From the IMG/VR virus record IMGVR_UViG_3300046366_000026, positions 1 to 29,184 of that record: a DNA stretch of 29,184 nucleotides; one strand, written 5' to 3'. The translations under genes were made by a program, and so were the position numbers. The DNA comes from a virus. The notes under the pieces were generated by a model. The model saw nothing but the letters and a program-made list of their open reading frames with translations. It was not told where the DNA came from and did not search any database. This document shows, in pieces, positions 8,382-16,768 of this stretch (positions within the stretch are counted from its first letter, which is position 1; the number at the start of each line of letters is the position of its first letter).

Positions 8382-9620
8382 ATGACTTTCGCATATAACG
8401 CCCCTGTTGATGGGGTATCTTCAAGTATTGAGGCAGTAGAGGGTACTGCACAATTTAACTTTCAATACTGGATTAAAGATTCAGTAATTACTGCGGCTAA
8501 ACACCGCCCATTCTCAATGTTAGGTCGCCCTATTACAGTGCCCTTACATATGGGTAAACAAGTGGCTATCTATGAGTACTTACCATTCTTAGATGATCGT
8601 AATATTAATAGCCAAGGTATTGATGCTAACGGTATTACTATCGTCAATGGTAATCTTTATGGTAGCTCCCGAGACGTAGGTAATATCCTAGGTAAACTAC
8701 CTTTCCTAGGTGAGGCAGGTGGTGTAGTAAACGGTGTAGGTTTCACACGTATCACACATAAAAGTTCTTTACGTAAATTAGGTAAGCACTTCAGCTATAC
8801 CCAAGATGCTTTGAACTTTGATACAGATGAGATGTGGTTCAAGCATGTCTTACGTGAAGGTACTAACGGTGCTAATCAAGTCTCTGAGGCACTGTTACAG
8901 ATTGACCTGTTGAATGGTGCAGGTACTGTGTTGTATGCAGGTATCGCTACAAGTAAGGCTACTGTTACCGGTCAAGTAACACCAGCTGCTGGTGGTGTAC
9001 CTGAGTTACCTGCCTCCATTGTTAACTATGATAACTTCATTCGTTTAGAGCAGATCCTTACTAATGCTCAATGTCCTATTGATACCACAATTGTTAAAGG
9101 TACTGATACAGTAGATACCGTTACTCTAGATGCTGCTCGTATTATGTATGTAGGTAATGAGTTAGTACCTTTACTGCGTCGTATGAGTGATTCTCGTGGA
9201 GATGCTGTATTCATGCCAGTTAATAAGTATGCAGCTAATACTAAGGTCTTACGTGGTGAAGTAGGTCAAATTGGGCAATTTAAGATTATCCAAGTACCTG
9301 AGATGCTTCACTATGCAGGTCAAGGTGCTACTGCTTCAGCTAACGTAGGATACCGTGCTACTACTGTAGCTGGTGTCTCTAAGTATGACGTGTACCCTAT
9401 GTTAGTGGTAGGTGAAGATTCATTTGCTTCCTTAAGCTTCGTTGGCTTAGGTGGTGCAGCCAACATGAACATCATCACTAAAATGCCAGGTAAAGATACA
9501 GCAACTCTTGAAAACGATCCATATGGTCAAAAAGGATTTACATCATTCCAATGGTTTCAAGGTACATTGATCTTCCGTCCTGAACGTATTGCACTGATCT
9601 ACACAGTAGCCCCTTTATAA
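8382..9620 (+). CDS. Major capsid protein, N4-gp56 type
   Basis: A 412-residue coat protein. The N-terminal part (FQYWIKDSVITAAKHRPFSM, then PLHMGKQVAIYEYLPFLDDR) matches the pattern of the N4-gp56 major capsid family, where a helix is followed by a strand with K-x-V-x-x-x-x-Y. It has an HK97-like coat protein size. Codon use differs from the genes around it: its arginines are almost all CGT/CGC, with no AGA or AGG seen, whereas terL mostly uses AGA/AGG; this fits very high expression. It is followed at 9631-9650 by a terminator hairpin. It sits between the scaffold and a head-associated protein. Confidence 0.9.
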   Translation: MTFAYNAPVDGVSSSIEAVEGTAQFNFQYWIKDSVITAAKHRPFSMLGRPITVPLHMGKQVAIYEYLPFLDDRNINSQGIDANGITIVNGNLYGSSRDVGNILGKLPFLGEAGGVVNGVGFTRITHKSSLRKLGKHFSYTQDALNFDTDEMWFKHVLREGTNGANQVSEALLQIDLLNGAGTVLYAGIATSKATVTGQVTPAAGGVPELPASIVNYDNFIRLEQILTNAQCPIDTTIVKGTDTVDTVTLDAARIMYVGNELVPLLRRMSDSRGDAVFMPVNKYAANTKVLRGEVGQIGQFKIIQVPEMLHYAGQGATASANVGYRATTVAGVSKYDVYPMLVVGEDSFASLSFVGLGGAANMNIITKMPGKDTATLENDPYGQKGFTSFQWFQGTLIFRPERIALIYTVAPL

Positions 9621-9630
9621 TCAACGACAC

Positions 9631-9652
9631 AGGGGCTTAATCAGCCCCTTTA
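9631..9652 (+). terminator. Stem-loop terminator after the major capsid gene
   Basis: AGGGGCT (9631-9637), a 5-nt loop TAATC, and AGCCCCT (9643-9649) form a 7-bp GC-rich stem followed by a short T run. It lies between the capsid stop and the next ATG. The T tract is short, so it may only reduce read-through, favouring capsid mRNA over downstream genes. Confidence 0.7.
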
Positions 9653-9669
9653 ACCTTTAAGGATATAAC

Positions 9670-10224
9670 ATGACAGTTTCAACAGCCCCTGAAGAACTAA
9701 CAGTATTAAAAGACCGAGCTAAATTGTTAGGTATTACATACTCCCCTAATATTGGGACAGAAGCCTTACGTGAGAAGATTAACGCTAAGTTAGCTGAAGA
9801 TGCAGCCAGTGCAGGTGGCACAAGTTATGAAGCTTTATATAAGTATGTCTACGCTGAAGCTATGAAGTTAATTCGTGTACGTATAAGTTGTGTTGATCCG
9901 CAGAAGCTAGAGCATCGTTCAGTGTTTGTAGGTGTCTCTAATAATTTCTTAGGTAATATAAACTACCAAGTACCTTTAGAAGACAAGCATCAGGTTAATG
10001 GAACACATATACCATTCTGTGTATATGAGCGTTTGAAAAGTATTACCTATTTACACGTTTATGAAGGAACTAATAGTCAAGGTAAACCTATCATGATTAA
10101 GAAAGAGGTTAAAGCCTATCAGATTGAGGTACTTCCTCAGATAACCACTGAAGAACATGCGGCATTAAAGGCAGATCAGAAGGCACGTAACATGTTCACT
10201 GAAGAGCTTACGGAGCAAATATGA
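9670..10224 (+). CDS. Head-associated protein with N-terminal HeH/LEM-like domain
   Basis: A 184-residue protein. The N terminus (about residues 10-41: LKDRAKLLGITYSPNIGTEA, then LREKINAKL) has the form of a HeH/LEM/SAP-like helix-loop-helix, with LGI and a T-x-x-L-x-x-K-I-x pattern. The rest is beta-rich (strand RVRISCVDP, later AYQIEVLPQIT) and resembles a recurrent phage gene found just after the capsid gene, which often encodes a minor head or decoration protein. It follows the capsid terminator hairpin with an AAGGA before the ATG, and overlaps the next gene by 4 nt. Structural role is inferred from position and this resemblance. Confidence 0.55.
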   Translation: MTVSTAPEELTVLKDRAKLLGITYSPNIGTEALREKINAKLAEDAASAGGTSYEALYKYVYAEAMKLIRVRISCVDPQKLEHRSVFVGVSNNFLGNINYQVPLEDKHQVNGTHIPFCVYERLKSITYLHVYEGTNSQGKPIMIKKEVKAYQIEVLPQITTEEHAALKADQKARNMFTEELTEQI

Positions 10225-11075
10225 CCTGTGATGCAGACCTCCTAGCTAATACCTTATTAGTTTCCTTAACTACTGGGATAGACTTTAATATCCCGACAGA
10301 TGACATTAGTGGGGCAGACTACCAATTACCTGTTACACCAGTAGGAGGTACTGTTACACCTATAGACTTGGCTCAATTAACTACAGCGGTGGTAGGGGGT
10401 ACTGGTTCAGTAGATGTCCTTATGAGTTCAATGAAGGCTCACCTACTGGAAGAGTATGAAGCAGGTAGGATTACAGGCAGTGAATATAGTAAGGTATACC
10501 TTGGCTTAACCCAACAAGTACTACAGAATGCCACACAGTTCACCTTAGGCAAGGATCAAGCCTATTGGTCAGCTATAGTAGCCCAACAGCAGGCTATAGC
10601 AGCTCAAGTGTCTGTAGTGACTGCCAGGGTGCAGTTAAATGTAGCCAAGGCTCAGTTAGCTCAGATACGAGCAGAAGCTAATACAGCGAAGGCTAACTAC
10701 GCTTTAACTAAAATGAAGTTATCCACTGAGAGTGCTCAGTTCTGTGCAGCTAACTTTACAGCAGAGGAGATGTTACCTAAGCAGTTAGAGTTATTGAATA
10801 CACAGGTAGAAGAGCATCATGCACAAACCAGTAATACTAAGACCGATGGGGTTACCCCTGTGAATGGAACTATAGGTGCTCAACGTAACCTATATGACCA
10901 ACAGGTTATTAGTTATGCACGTAAGTCTCAGATAGACGCAGCACAGTTACAGCTTGGTGGGTTTGCTGTAGCACTTACCTCAAATGATTCTTTAGCGATA
11001 CCTACACAATACAGTGCAGGTAATATTGATGAAGTTATCACTATTGTTAGAGCAACGAATGACTTAGGAGCATAG
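10221..11075 (+). CDS. Coiled-coil virion protein
   Basis: A 284-residue protein, long helical in its middle part (about residues 90-190), rich in Gln, Ala and Lys with heptad-like hydrophobic spacing, for example VQLNVAKAQLAQIRAEANTA. The C-terminal part includes YARKSQIDAAQLQLGGFAVA, a pattern seen in phage virion proteins of similar size encoded near the capsid gene. No enzymatic motif is visible. It overlaps the upstream gene by 4 nt and ends 5 nt before the next one. A tail or head-completion structural role is inferred from composition and gene order. Confidence 0.55.
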   Translation: MTCDADLLANTLLVSLTTGIDFNIPTDDISGADYQLPVTPVGGTVTPIDLAQLTTAVVGGTGSVDVLMSSMKAHLLEEYEAGRITGSEYSKVYLGLTQQVLQNATQFTLGKDQAYWSAIVAQQQAIAAQVSVVTARVQLNVAKAQLAQIRAEANTAKANYALTKMKLSTESAQFCAANFTAEEMLPKQLELLNTQVEEHHAQTSNTKTDGVTPVNGTIGAQRNLYDQQVISYARKSQIDAAQLQLGGFAVALTSNDSLAIPTQYSAGNIDEVITIVRATNDLGA

Positions 11076-11080
11076 ATGTC

Positions 11081-13570
11081 ATGGGAAGTACTACCGTCAG
11101 TGTGGCTTCCTCTGTCTACAACGTAGCAGGGGATATAGATAAACGACCTAACTTCCTTAAGCTCTTGGTATATGACGGTATCACCAATAAGGAAGGTAGG
11201 TCTCTAGCAGACACGCTTACCAATGGATACCTCTTTGGCTCAGGTATTAGATTAAGAAACTTTAATAACTGGGCTGAAGGATCTAGTGGATTCACAGACC
11301 TCATAGGATTGACTACAGGTACTCTAGCAGCTGCTGTACATGTGGATACTACCGTAGTAGCAGATTCCGTAGACATACCAGTAGGTGAGGTTATACAGGT
11401 GTCTGAGGCAGTCATTCTAAGGAATGATGTAACTAGGTTAGCTAGAGAGTACATCAGAGTAAATTATCCAAGTGAAGAAGTAACTGGGTGGACAGCAGAG
11501 TACCTAAATCCAAGTATTGAGATTACCTTTGCTGATACCGCTACAGTGAGTTATACACCTATAGGTTATAACCCTTTGGTGAATTACCTATATGTAACCT
11601 ACCAAACCAGTCCTACACCTTATGATACACCCCTAGTAACTGGTGATACTGTCATAGTACCTACAGGTGATGACTTCCCTGTAATGACAGGGTGGACACT
11701 CACAGACTCAATTACTGTTGAGATTACCTTGGATTTAGTAACTACAACCACCACTAATACAGCTGGTGTGATTACAGTCAGTTCTACAAGTACACCTACT
11801 TCATATGATCGCACCACTATTACCTATAAGAAGAACACTGTTCTATCTACAGGGGAACTCTCTATTGAGAGGTTGACTGAGTACCACATAACAGGGAAGA
11901 AGGTTATAGTAACTACAACCACTAGTACCTCAGGAACTACCACAACTACAGTAGACACAGAATCTTTAGAAGATGAGCGTAAGTACTACAGGGAAGCCTA
12001 TACATCTACTATATACGAGTGGGGTGCTGTACAGACCTTTGTATATGAGAAGGGTACAGGTAAGCTTGACCTAGATGCACTATTCCCCTTGGAGGATACA
12101 TCAGAAGGGTTCTACCCATTTATACCATTACGTTTAAACAATGTCCCTGTTAGCGGTGAAATATATAACCTATCTAAGAGAGCCTTTCGTAAAGCAGTAG
12201 GTACTAATACCTTTGATAAGGTATTAGCTAAGATAGAGGACAACCCTGATGTTGGGGACATAGATTACTGCTACACAGTGTTCGGAGTGTCATTAAACAC
12301 TAAGGAACAAGCAGGTAAGGAGTACATCTATAGATTCCTTAAAGCTGCTATTAACACAGGGAGTAACTCCTTGGTATATGCTCAGTGGGAGACTGAGTTT
12401 GAAGCAGCAGTACAGACTAACTTAGACTGGGAAGCTTGGAAAGCTGGGCTAGGAGAACTAGGTGTAGGTGATCCAATAACACCTGAACCACCTACAGCAA
12501 CAATACCTCCACTACCTAATGGATACCTTTGGATTAAGAGTAACTCTTCAACAGTTATGAGATACGACATGATGATTAGATGGTCTTCATTAGATGAAGA
12601 TGTTGGGGTAGGTCTAAAGAAGCCTGATGCTAAGAGGGGTGAGTTATGGTGGGGTACACCCACTAATCAGATCTTTGCTTACTGGGAGATGAGAGACGGG
12701 GATAGATACCAGTATCACCTAATACCTATAGAGACTATCACCTTAAACTGGCAAGTAACCTTAGACACTTGGAAGTCTATTACAGTTAGGAACTTGGATC
12801 ATATAAATAATGTCTATAACGGTAAAGTGGTAGGTATAGTTGCAGGGTCTGCTTTAGCAGACGTAGAAGAATCAGGATTCCTTATTCCCTTACATTCAGG
12901 GATATACAGGGAACTAGGTGTAGTTAAAGGTACTCAGTTAGCCACTAGCTGCTGTTACCTTGTATTCAATAGCTATGCCATAGTTAAACGTAAGTGGTAT
13001 CAAACCTCTTGGTTTAAGTTCCTTATAGTTATCTTGATAATAGTGATCGCTGCTAATACAGGTGGGGCAGACTTAAATACATTAATCCTTGGATTATCTA
13101 CAGGAGCTGTAGGTACAACTGCCTTGATAATAGGGGCAACAGCTGAGGCTTTAGCTGGATTGGTATTATCTGCTCTAATTGCTAAACTAGAACCAAGCTT
13201 CCTAAGGAATGATAAGTTAAAGTTGATCCTAGCACTAGCCTTTATATTGAGAGGGGATTTAACCAGTGTAGGTAAGCTTATGAGTGCTACACAAGCAGCC
13301 TTAGGAAGTTACAGTAATTACCTACTAGGTAATGCCAGTAAATTGAATATAGCTACAGCAGATCTACTTACAAAGACTGCAATAGAACTTGCTAGAATAG
13401 CTAAGGCAAGAGGGGAGTTAGACACAGGAGACTTTGACTTACTTAAAGCGTTAAATGTAATACCGTATGAACTCCCTGAGACATTCTTAGAACGTACCTT
13501 ACTTACAGGTACAGAGATAGCTGAACTAACGTTAACACTAGAAACTTCACCAACACTAGAGGAGATATAA
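11081..13570 (+). CDS. Large virion protein with C-terminal membrane segments
   Basis: An 829-residue protein. The first 300 residues are beta-rich and contain two Thr-rich stretches (near residues 220-235 and 277-290) that are partly repeated in DNA (GTAACTACAACCAC at 11738 and 11909). The C-terminal part has a strongly hydrophobic helix WFKFLIVILIIVIAANTGG (about 642-660) followed by a second hydrophobic, Gly/Ala-rich region (about 665-705). A basic WYQ-type segment precedes the first helix. This layout is seen in phage internal or tail proteins that insert into the host envelope during DNA ejection. It is followed 1 nt later by the 163-aa internal protein. Function is inferred from context. 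Confidence 0.55.
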   Translation: MGSTTVSVASSVYNVAGDIDKRPNFLKLLVYDGITNKEGRSLADTLTNGYLFGSGIRLRNFNNWAEGSSGFTDLIGLTTGTLAAAVHVDTTVVADSVDIPVGEVIQVSEAVILRNDVTRLAREYIRVNYPSEEVTGWTAEYLNPSIEITFADTATVSYTPIGYNPLVNYLYVTYQTSPTPYDTPLVTGDTVIVPTGDDFPVMTGWTLTDSITVEITLDLVTTTTTNTAGVITVSSTSTPTSYDRTTITYKKNTVLSTGELSIERLTEYHITGKKVIVTTTTSTSGTTTTTVDTESLEDERKYYREAYTSTIYEWGAVQTFVYEKGTGKLDLDALFPLEDTSEGFYPFIPLRLNNVPVSGEIYNLSKRAFRKAVGTNTFDKVLAKIEDNPDVGDIDYCYTVFGVSLNTKEQAGKEYIYRFLKAAINTGSNSLVYAQWETEFEAAVQTNLDWEAWKAGLGELGVGDPITPEPPTATIPPLPNGYLWIKSNSSTVMRYDMMIRWSSLDEDVGVGLKKPDAKRGELWWGTPTNQIFAYWEMRDGDRYQYHLIPIETITLNWQVTLDTWKSITVRNLDHINNVYNGKVVGIVAGSALADVEESGFLIPLHSGIYRELGVVKGTQLATSCCYLVFNSYAIVKRKWYQTSWFKFLIVILIIVIAANTGGADLNTLILGLSTGAVGTTALIIGATAEALAGLVLSALIAKLEPSFLRNDKLKLILALAFILRGDLTSVGKLMSATQAALGSYSNYLLGNASKLNIATADLLTKTAIELARIAKARGELDTGDFDLLKALNVIPYELPETFLERTLLTGTEIAELTLTLETSPTLEEI

Positions 13571-13571
13571 C

Positions 13572-14063
13572 ATGGCAGCCCAACAACCATATCAACCAGT
13601 AGATTACTCCCAAATTTGGAATGACAGTATTAGACCTATGCGCCAAGGTCTTGCTAATTTATCCTCTAATACGGCAGGCACAATAGGGGGATACGACACA
13701 AGTAAACCTCTGTTTGCTGCTATTCAGAATTACACACCATCAAATGATTACTCTGATTACAGCGTACCTGCTACTACACAGGGTGTAGTTAAAGATGCTC
13801 CCATGGATCTATCTAAGCTTAATAGTGCCATCAGTGGTATCAATACCTTAGGTCAACTCTATGGAGCATATCAAGCACAGAAGTTAGGTAATAAACAGTT
13901 TGCATTTCAAAAGGCATTAACAGAACGTAACCTAGCCAACAGCTCGTTAGACTACAACACTAGGCTTGAGAACAAGATGGCACAGAAAGCTGCTCTTGAT
14001 GGTGTAACACCTGAAGCTCAAGAAGCATATCTTAACTCTCACCGTGTTAGAGGAACTGTCTAA
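13572..14063 (+). CDS. Small internal virion protein
   Basis: A 163-residue protein with a disordered N terminus rich in Pro, Gln and Ser, and a helical part about residues 80-140 (SGINTLGQLYGAYQAQKLGN then KQFAFQKALTERNLA). The G-x-Y-x-A-x-Q-x-x-K-L and F-Q-K-x-x-x-x-R-N-L pattern is common in small ejection proteins encoded just before the large internal proteins of podophages (T7 gp14-like position). It starts 1 nt after the previous stop and overlaps the next ATG by 1 nt (TAATG). A DNA-ejection role is inferred. Confidence 0.55.
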   Translation: MAAQQPYQPVDYSQIWNDSIRPMRQGLANLSSNTAGTIGGYDTSKPLFAAIQNYTPSNDYSDYSVPATTQGVVKDAPMDLSKLNSAISGINTLGQLYGAYQAQKLGNKQFAFQKALTERNLANSSLDYNTRLENKMAQKAALDGVTPEAQEAYLNSHRVRGTV

Positions 14064-16747
14064 TGGCTACCTCTGAAAACTATAACGCTACCGCAGTACC
14101 CACCTTTAATCATGGAACTGATGGTATTAAGACAGCAGCTCTTTTATTAGATAATGCAGCTAAGGCTGCTTCAGGAGGGATTGCTGATTACAAGGCTAAC
14201 AGGACAGCTGTAGCAGATAACCTAATGCAACAGGTTCTATCTACGTACACCGATCCTAAGGTACTACAGGAGGACTTGAATACAGGTAACTTATTTAATA
14301 AAGCTCAGGTAGATCCTAATCACCTATCCAGTACACTGTTTGATGAGTTAAGTTCTAGAGTAACCGCACTTAATACTCAAAAGACTAATTCTCTTGCTAT
14401 TAGATCTACTGAAGCGACTCAGGATAGTGGCATTGCTTCTACTATTGCCGCTAATGTACTCAACACAGCAACAAGTAAAGCTTCGACAGACGCAGCTGAG
14501 AGAAATGCAGCAGAACTCCTAGTTAAGCAAGCATTATCAAGAGGTGAAGGGGATAGTCCTCAAGCACCACAACCTTTTACCCCACCAGCAATATTTCCAG
14601 TAACAGGAGAAGAACCTGCTGTAGTACCTTACGAACCTAGGAAGCAGCCAACACCAACACCGCAGATACCTAAAGTACTAGATAAACCAGTTAATACCCT
14701 TTTGAGTACTCTCCCCACTACTGCTGACGGTGCGCCTATATTTAATACGAGAGAACTTCTTAATAACCCTGTATTTATGGGGAAGGTTGATGATATTGTT
14801 CAAAGTACAGGTGCTGCACGTGATATCGTAATAAGGGCATTAGCTGACGACTTACAAAGTCAGGATACAACTAATGTAGCTAATATTACGCAACAGTTAA
14901 AAGCTAGAGTAGATACCATTAATGGCACATTTCCTACAGCTAATGAGAGAAGTAAAAGTCAACAGGACTTACGTAATAATCTATCTCCAAGAGAGAGATC
15001 TATTTTTGATAAGTTATACCCTGACTTAAATAAAACTATTGACATACCTTTTACAGCCCAACCCTCACCTAAGTCTCCTGATGGTTCAAAGATAGTTCAA
15101 GACCCCAGTGGGAAATATAGTGTAGGTACTCCAACACCTTCCTCGGATAACAAAACCTCTTCACTAAATCAATATAACAAAGGTACGGTGAAAGGGGGGT
15201 ATGTGCCTTCTAATATACCGCCTCTGGAAGAGCTTACACTGGGCAAGGTACAGGATATACAGAATCAAATACTACAGAACTACAAAGCTGCGGGAATACC
15301 TATAGAAGGTAGGTCATCAGCAGCAGGAAAATACCAAGTACTCTATGGCACACTTAAAGCTGCAATAGCTGAGGTGTATAAAGGGCAGGACATTAGTAAG
15401 ATCAAGTTTGATGCTGATGCTCAGGATAAGATCGGTGAGTATTTATACAACCAAGCTAAAGGCTCTGCTAAAACTATGGGGGCTATGTGGCAAGGGGTTA
15501 GTCCTACCAGCCCACACGCAGCTGCGTTCAGAGCAGCGTACCCTAAAGGTGTTGATTGGCAGAACACCTCATGGAAAGATGCTAGACGAATTATCTCTAG
15601 GTTTGAGAGCTCAGATGATGAAGATACTGGTACGGCTAATAATAATGTAGACCATGCAAAGCAGATAACAGTAGGTGCTAACACTGAGGTAATTAAATTA
15701 ACTAACCAAGTTGCTAGTACCCCCACCAGTACTACGATGAGTGCGTTTAACGCCGCAGCTAGTGTTACAACACCTGTAGCTCAGGTTGTTACAGATACTG
15801 TAACTAACTTGGGTGGGAGTGCTACAGATAACCCTAAAGTCTCAGCACAGATTAATAGAGCCATTGCACACGGTGCTAAGTTAGGGGTTACTATCACTCC
15901 GAAACAGGCAGGGTTATTGGTAACTGAAGCTTTTAAACCATTGAGTTATTTAGCAACTTTAGGTAAATCATATAATCCTGAAAGCACTATAGGCACTTCA
16001 GGGATAAATGATGAAACCTTAAAAACAGTGGTAGGTACATACATCTCTAATAAGGGGCTTGATCAAGCGATTATTGAGAGGAATAGTATTGATGTCGCTA
16101 CTTTACGTACACGTATAGACGCTATAACAGGACTACAGAAGGCAATAGGTGAGGCAAGGGCTCTTGGTAAAACAGAGCTAGTTAACTCGTTAACTGCACA
16201 GTTGGGGAACATGTTGCAGGTATCCCAAACACCCACAGCAAAGAAAAACCCTGACGCTACTGAAGCAATCAGCAAGATATTAACTCCTGTAGTAAAGCCT
16301 ACAAATCCAACTAATAATGAACAGATTACTACTGCCAAGCAATCTATAGCTGACATTACTCGGGAAATTGGTGGTTTACAGGACTTGGTTAAGCAGACTA
16401 ATAGTGAAAACCTTAGTGCTGAAGATAAGGTAATAGCTTTTGAAAATATTACAAGTAAAGCCAAACAGTTGGGGCAAGAGCTTCTTGCTGCACAGAGGGT
16501 AGTAAAGAACACTGTGCCTACACAACCTCCACCACCTAAACCTAAGTTAGAGGTTGCAGTAGAAGAGGCTACCCGTAAGTTTGATGAAGCTACATCTTGG
16601 TTTTCTAAGGTGAGTAGGACTCCTAATGCTACAGAAGAGGTAAAGAAATCCGCAAGATCTGCTAGAAGAGCTGCTGAGGAGGATTTACGAATAGCTAAAA
16701 CCAATGCTTCTCACGCCTCCATAAAGAATATTCTAGGCTTAAATTAA
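14063..16747 (+). CDS. Internal virion protein with lysozyme-like domain
   Basis: An 894-residue protein. The N-terminal 390 residues are Ala/Thr/Pro-rich, with proline-rich linkers (about 170-215 and near 350). Residues about 391-520 look like a lysozyme/muramidase-type domain: SSAAGKYQVLYGTLKAA (418-434), DADAQDKIGEYLYNQAKG (about 450-467) and a later W-containing segment match the A-(V/A)-G-(K/R)-Y-Q ... TL ... QD layout of phage virion-associated muramidases. The expected catalytic Glu is not clear: at residues 391-396 I read LTLGKV, where related proteins commonly have GE. The C-terminal about 350 residues are helical and basic. It probably cuts peptidoglycan during DNA entry. It lies 21 nt before the giant gene. 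Confidence 0.6.
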   Translation: MATSENYNATAVPTFNHGTDGIKTAALLLDNAAKAASGGIADYKANRTAVADNLMQQVLSTYTDPKVLQEDLNTGNLFNKAQVDPNHLSSTLFDELSSRVTALNTQKTNSLAIRSTEATQDSGIASTIAANVLNTATSKASTDAAERNAAELLVKQALSRGEGDSPQAPQPFTPPAIFPVTGEEPAVVPYEPRKQPTPTPQIPKVLDKPVNTLLSTLPTTADGAPIFNTRELLNNPVFMGKVDDIVQSTGAARDIVIRALADDLQSQDTTNVANITQQLKARVDTINGTFPTANERSKSQQDLRNNLSPRERSIFDKLYPDLNKTIDIPFTAQPSPKSPDGSKIVQDPSGKYSVGTPTPSSDNKTSSLNQYNKGTVKGGYVPSNIPPLEELTLGKVQDIQNQILQNYKAAGIPIEGRSSAAGKYQVLYGTLKAAIAEVYKGQDISKIKFDADAQDKIGEYLYNQAKGSAKTMGAMWQGVSPTSPHAAAFRAAYPKGVDWQNTSWKDARRIISRFESSDDEDTGTANNNVDHAKQITVGANTEVIKLTNQVASTPTSTTMSAFNAAASVTTPVAQVVTDTVTNLGGSATDNPKVSAQINRAIAHGAKLGVTITPKQAGLLVTEAFKPLSYLATLGKSYNPESTIGTSGINDETLKTVVGTYISNKGLDQAIIERNSIDVATLRTRIDAITGLQKAIGEARALGKTELVNSLTAQLGNMLQVSQTPTAKKNPDATEAISKILTPVVKPTNPTNNEQITTAKQSIADITREIGGLQDLVKQTNSENLSAEDKVIAFENITSKAKQLGQELLAAQRVVKNTVPTQPPPPKPKLEVAVEEATRKFDEATSWFSKVSRTPNATEEVKKSARSARRAAEEDLRIAKTNASHASIKNILGLN

Positions 16748-16768
16748 AAAGAAAAAGGTACATATACC

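Noticed and set aside
16063-16704. A 213-codon minus-strand frame inside the 894-aa gene
   Set aside because: It is antisense to a clear late gene, without SD or family pattern; a shadow of codon bias.
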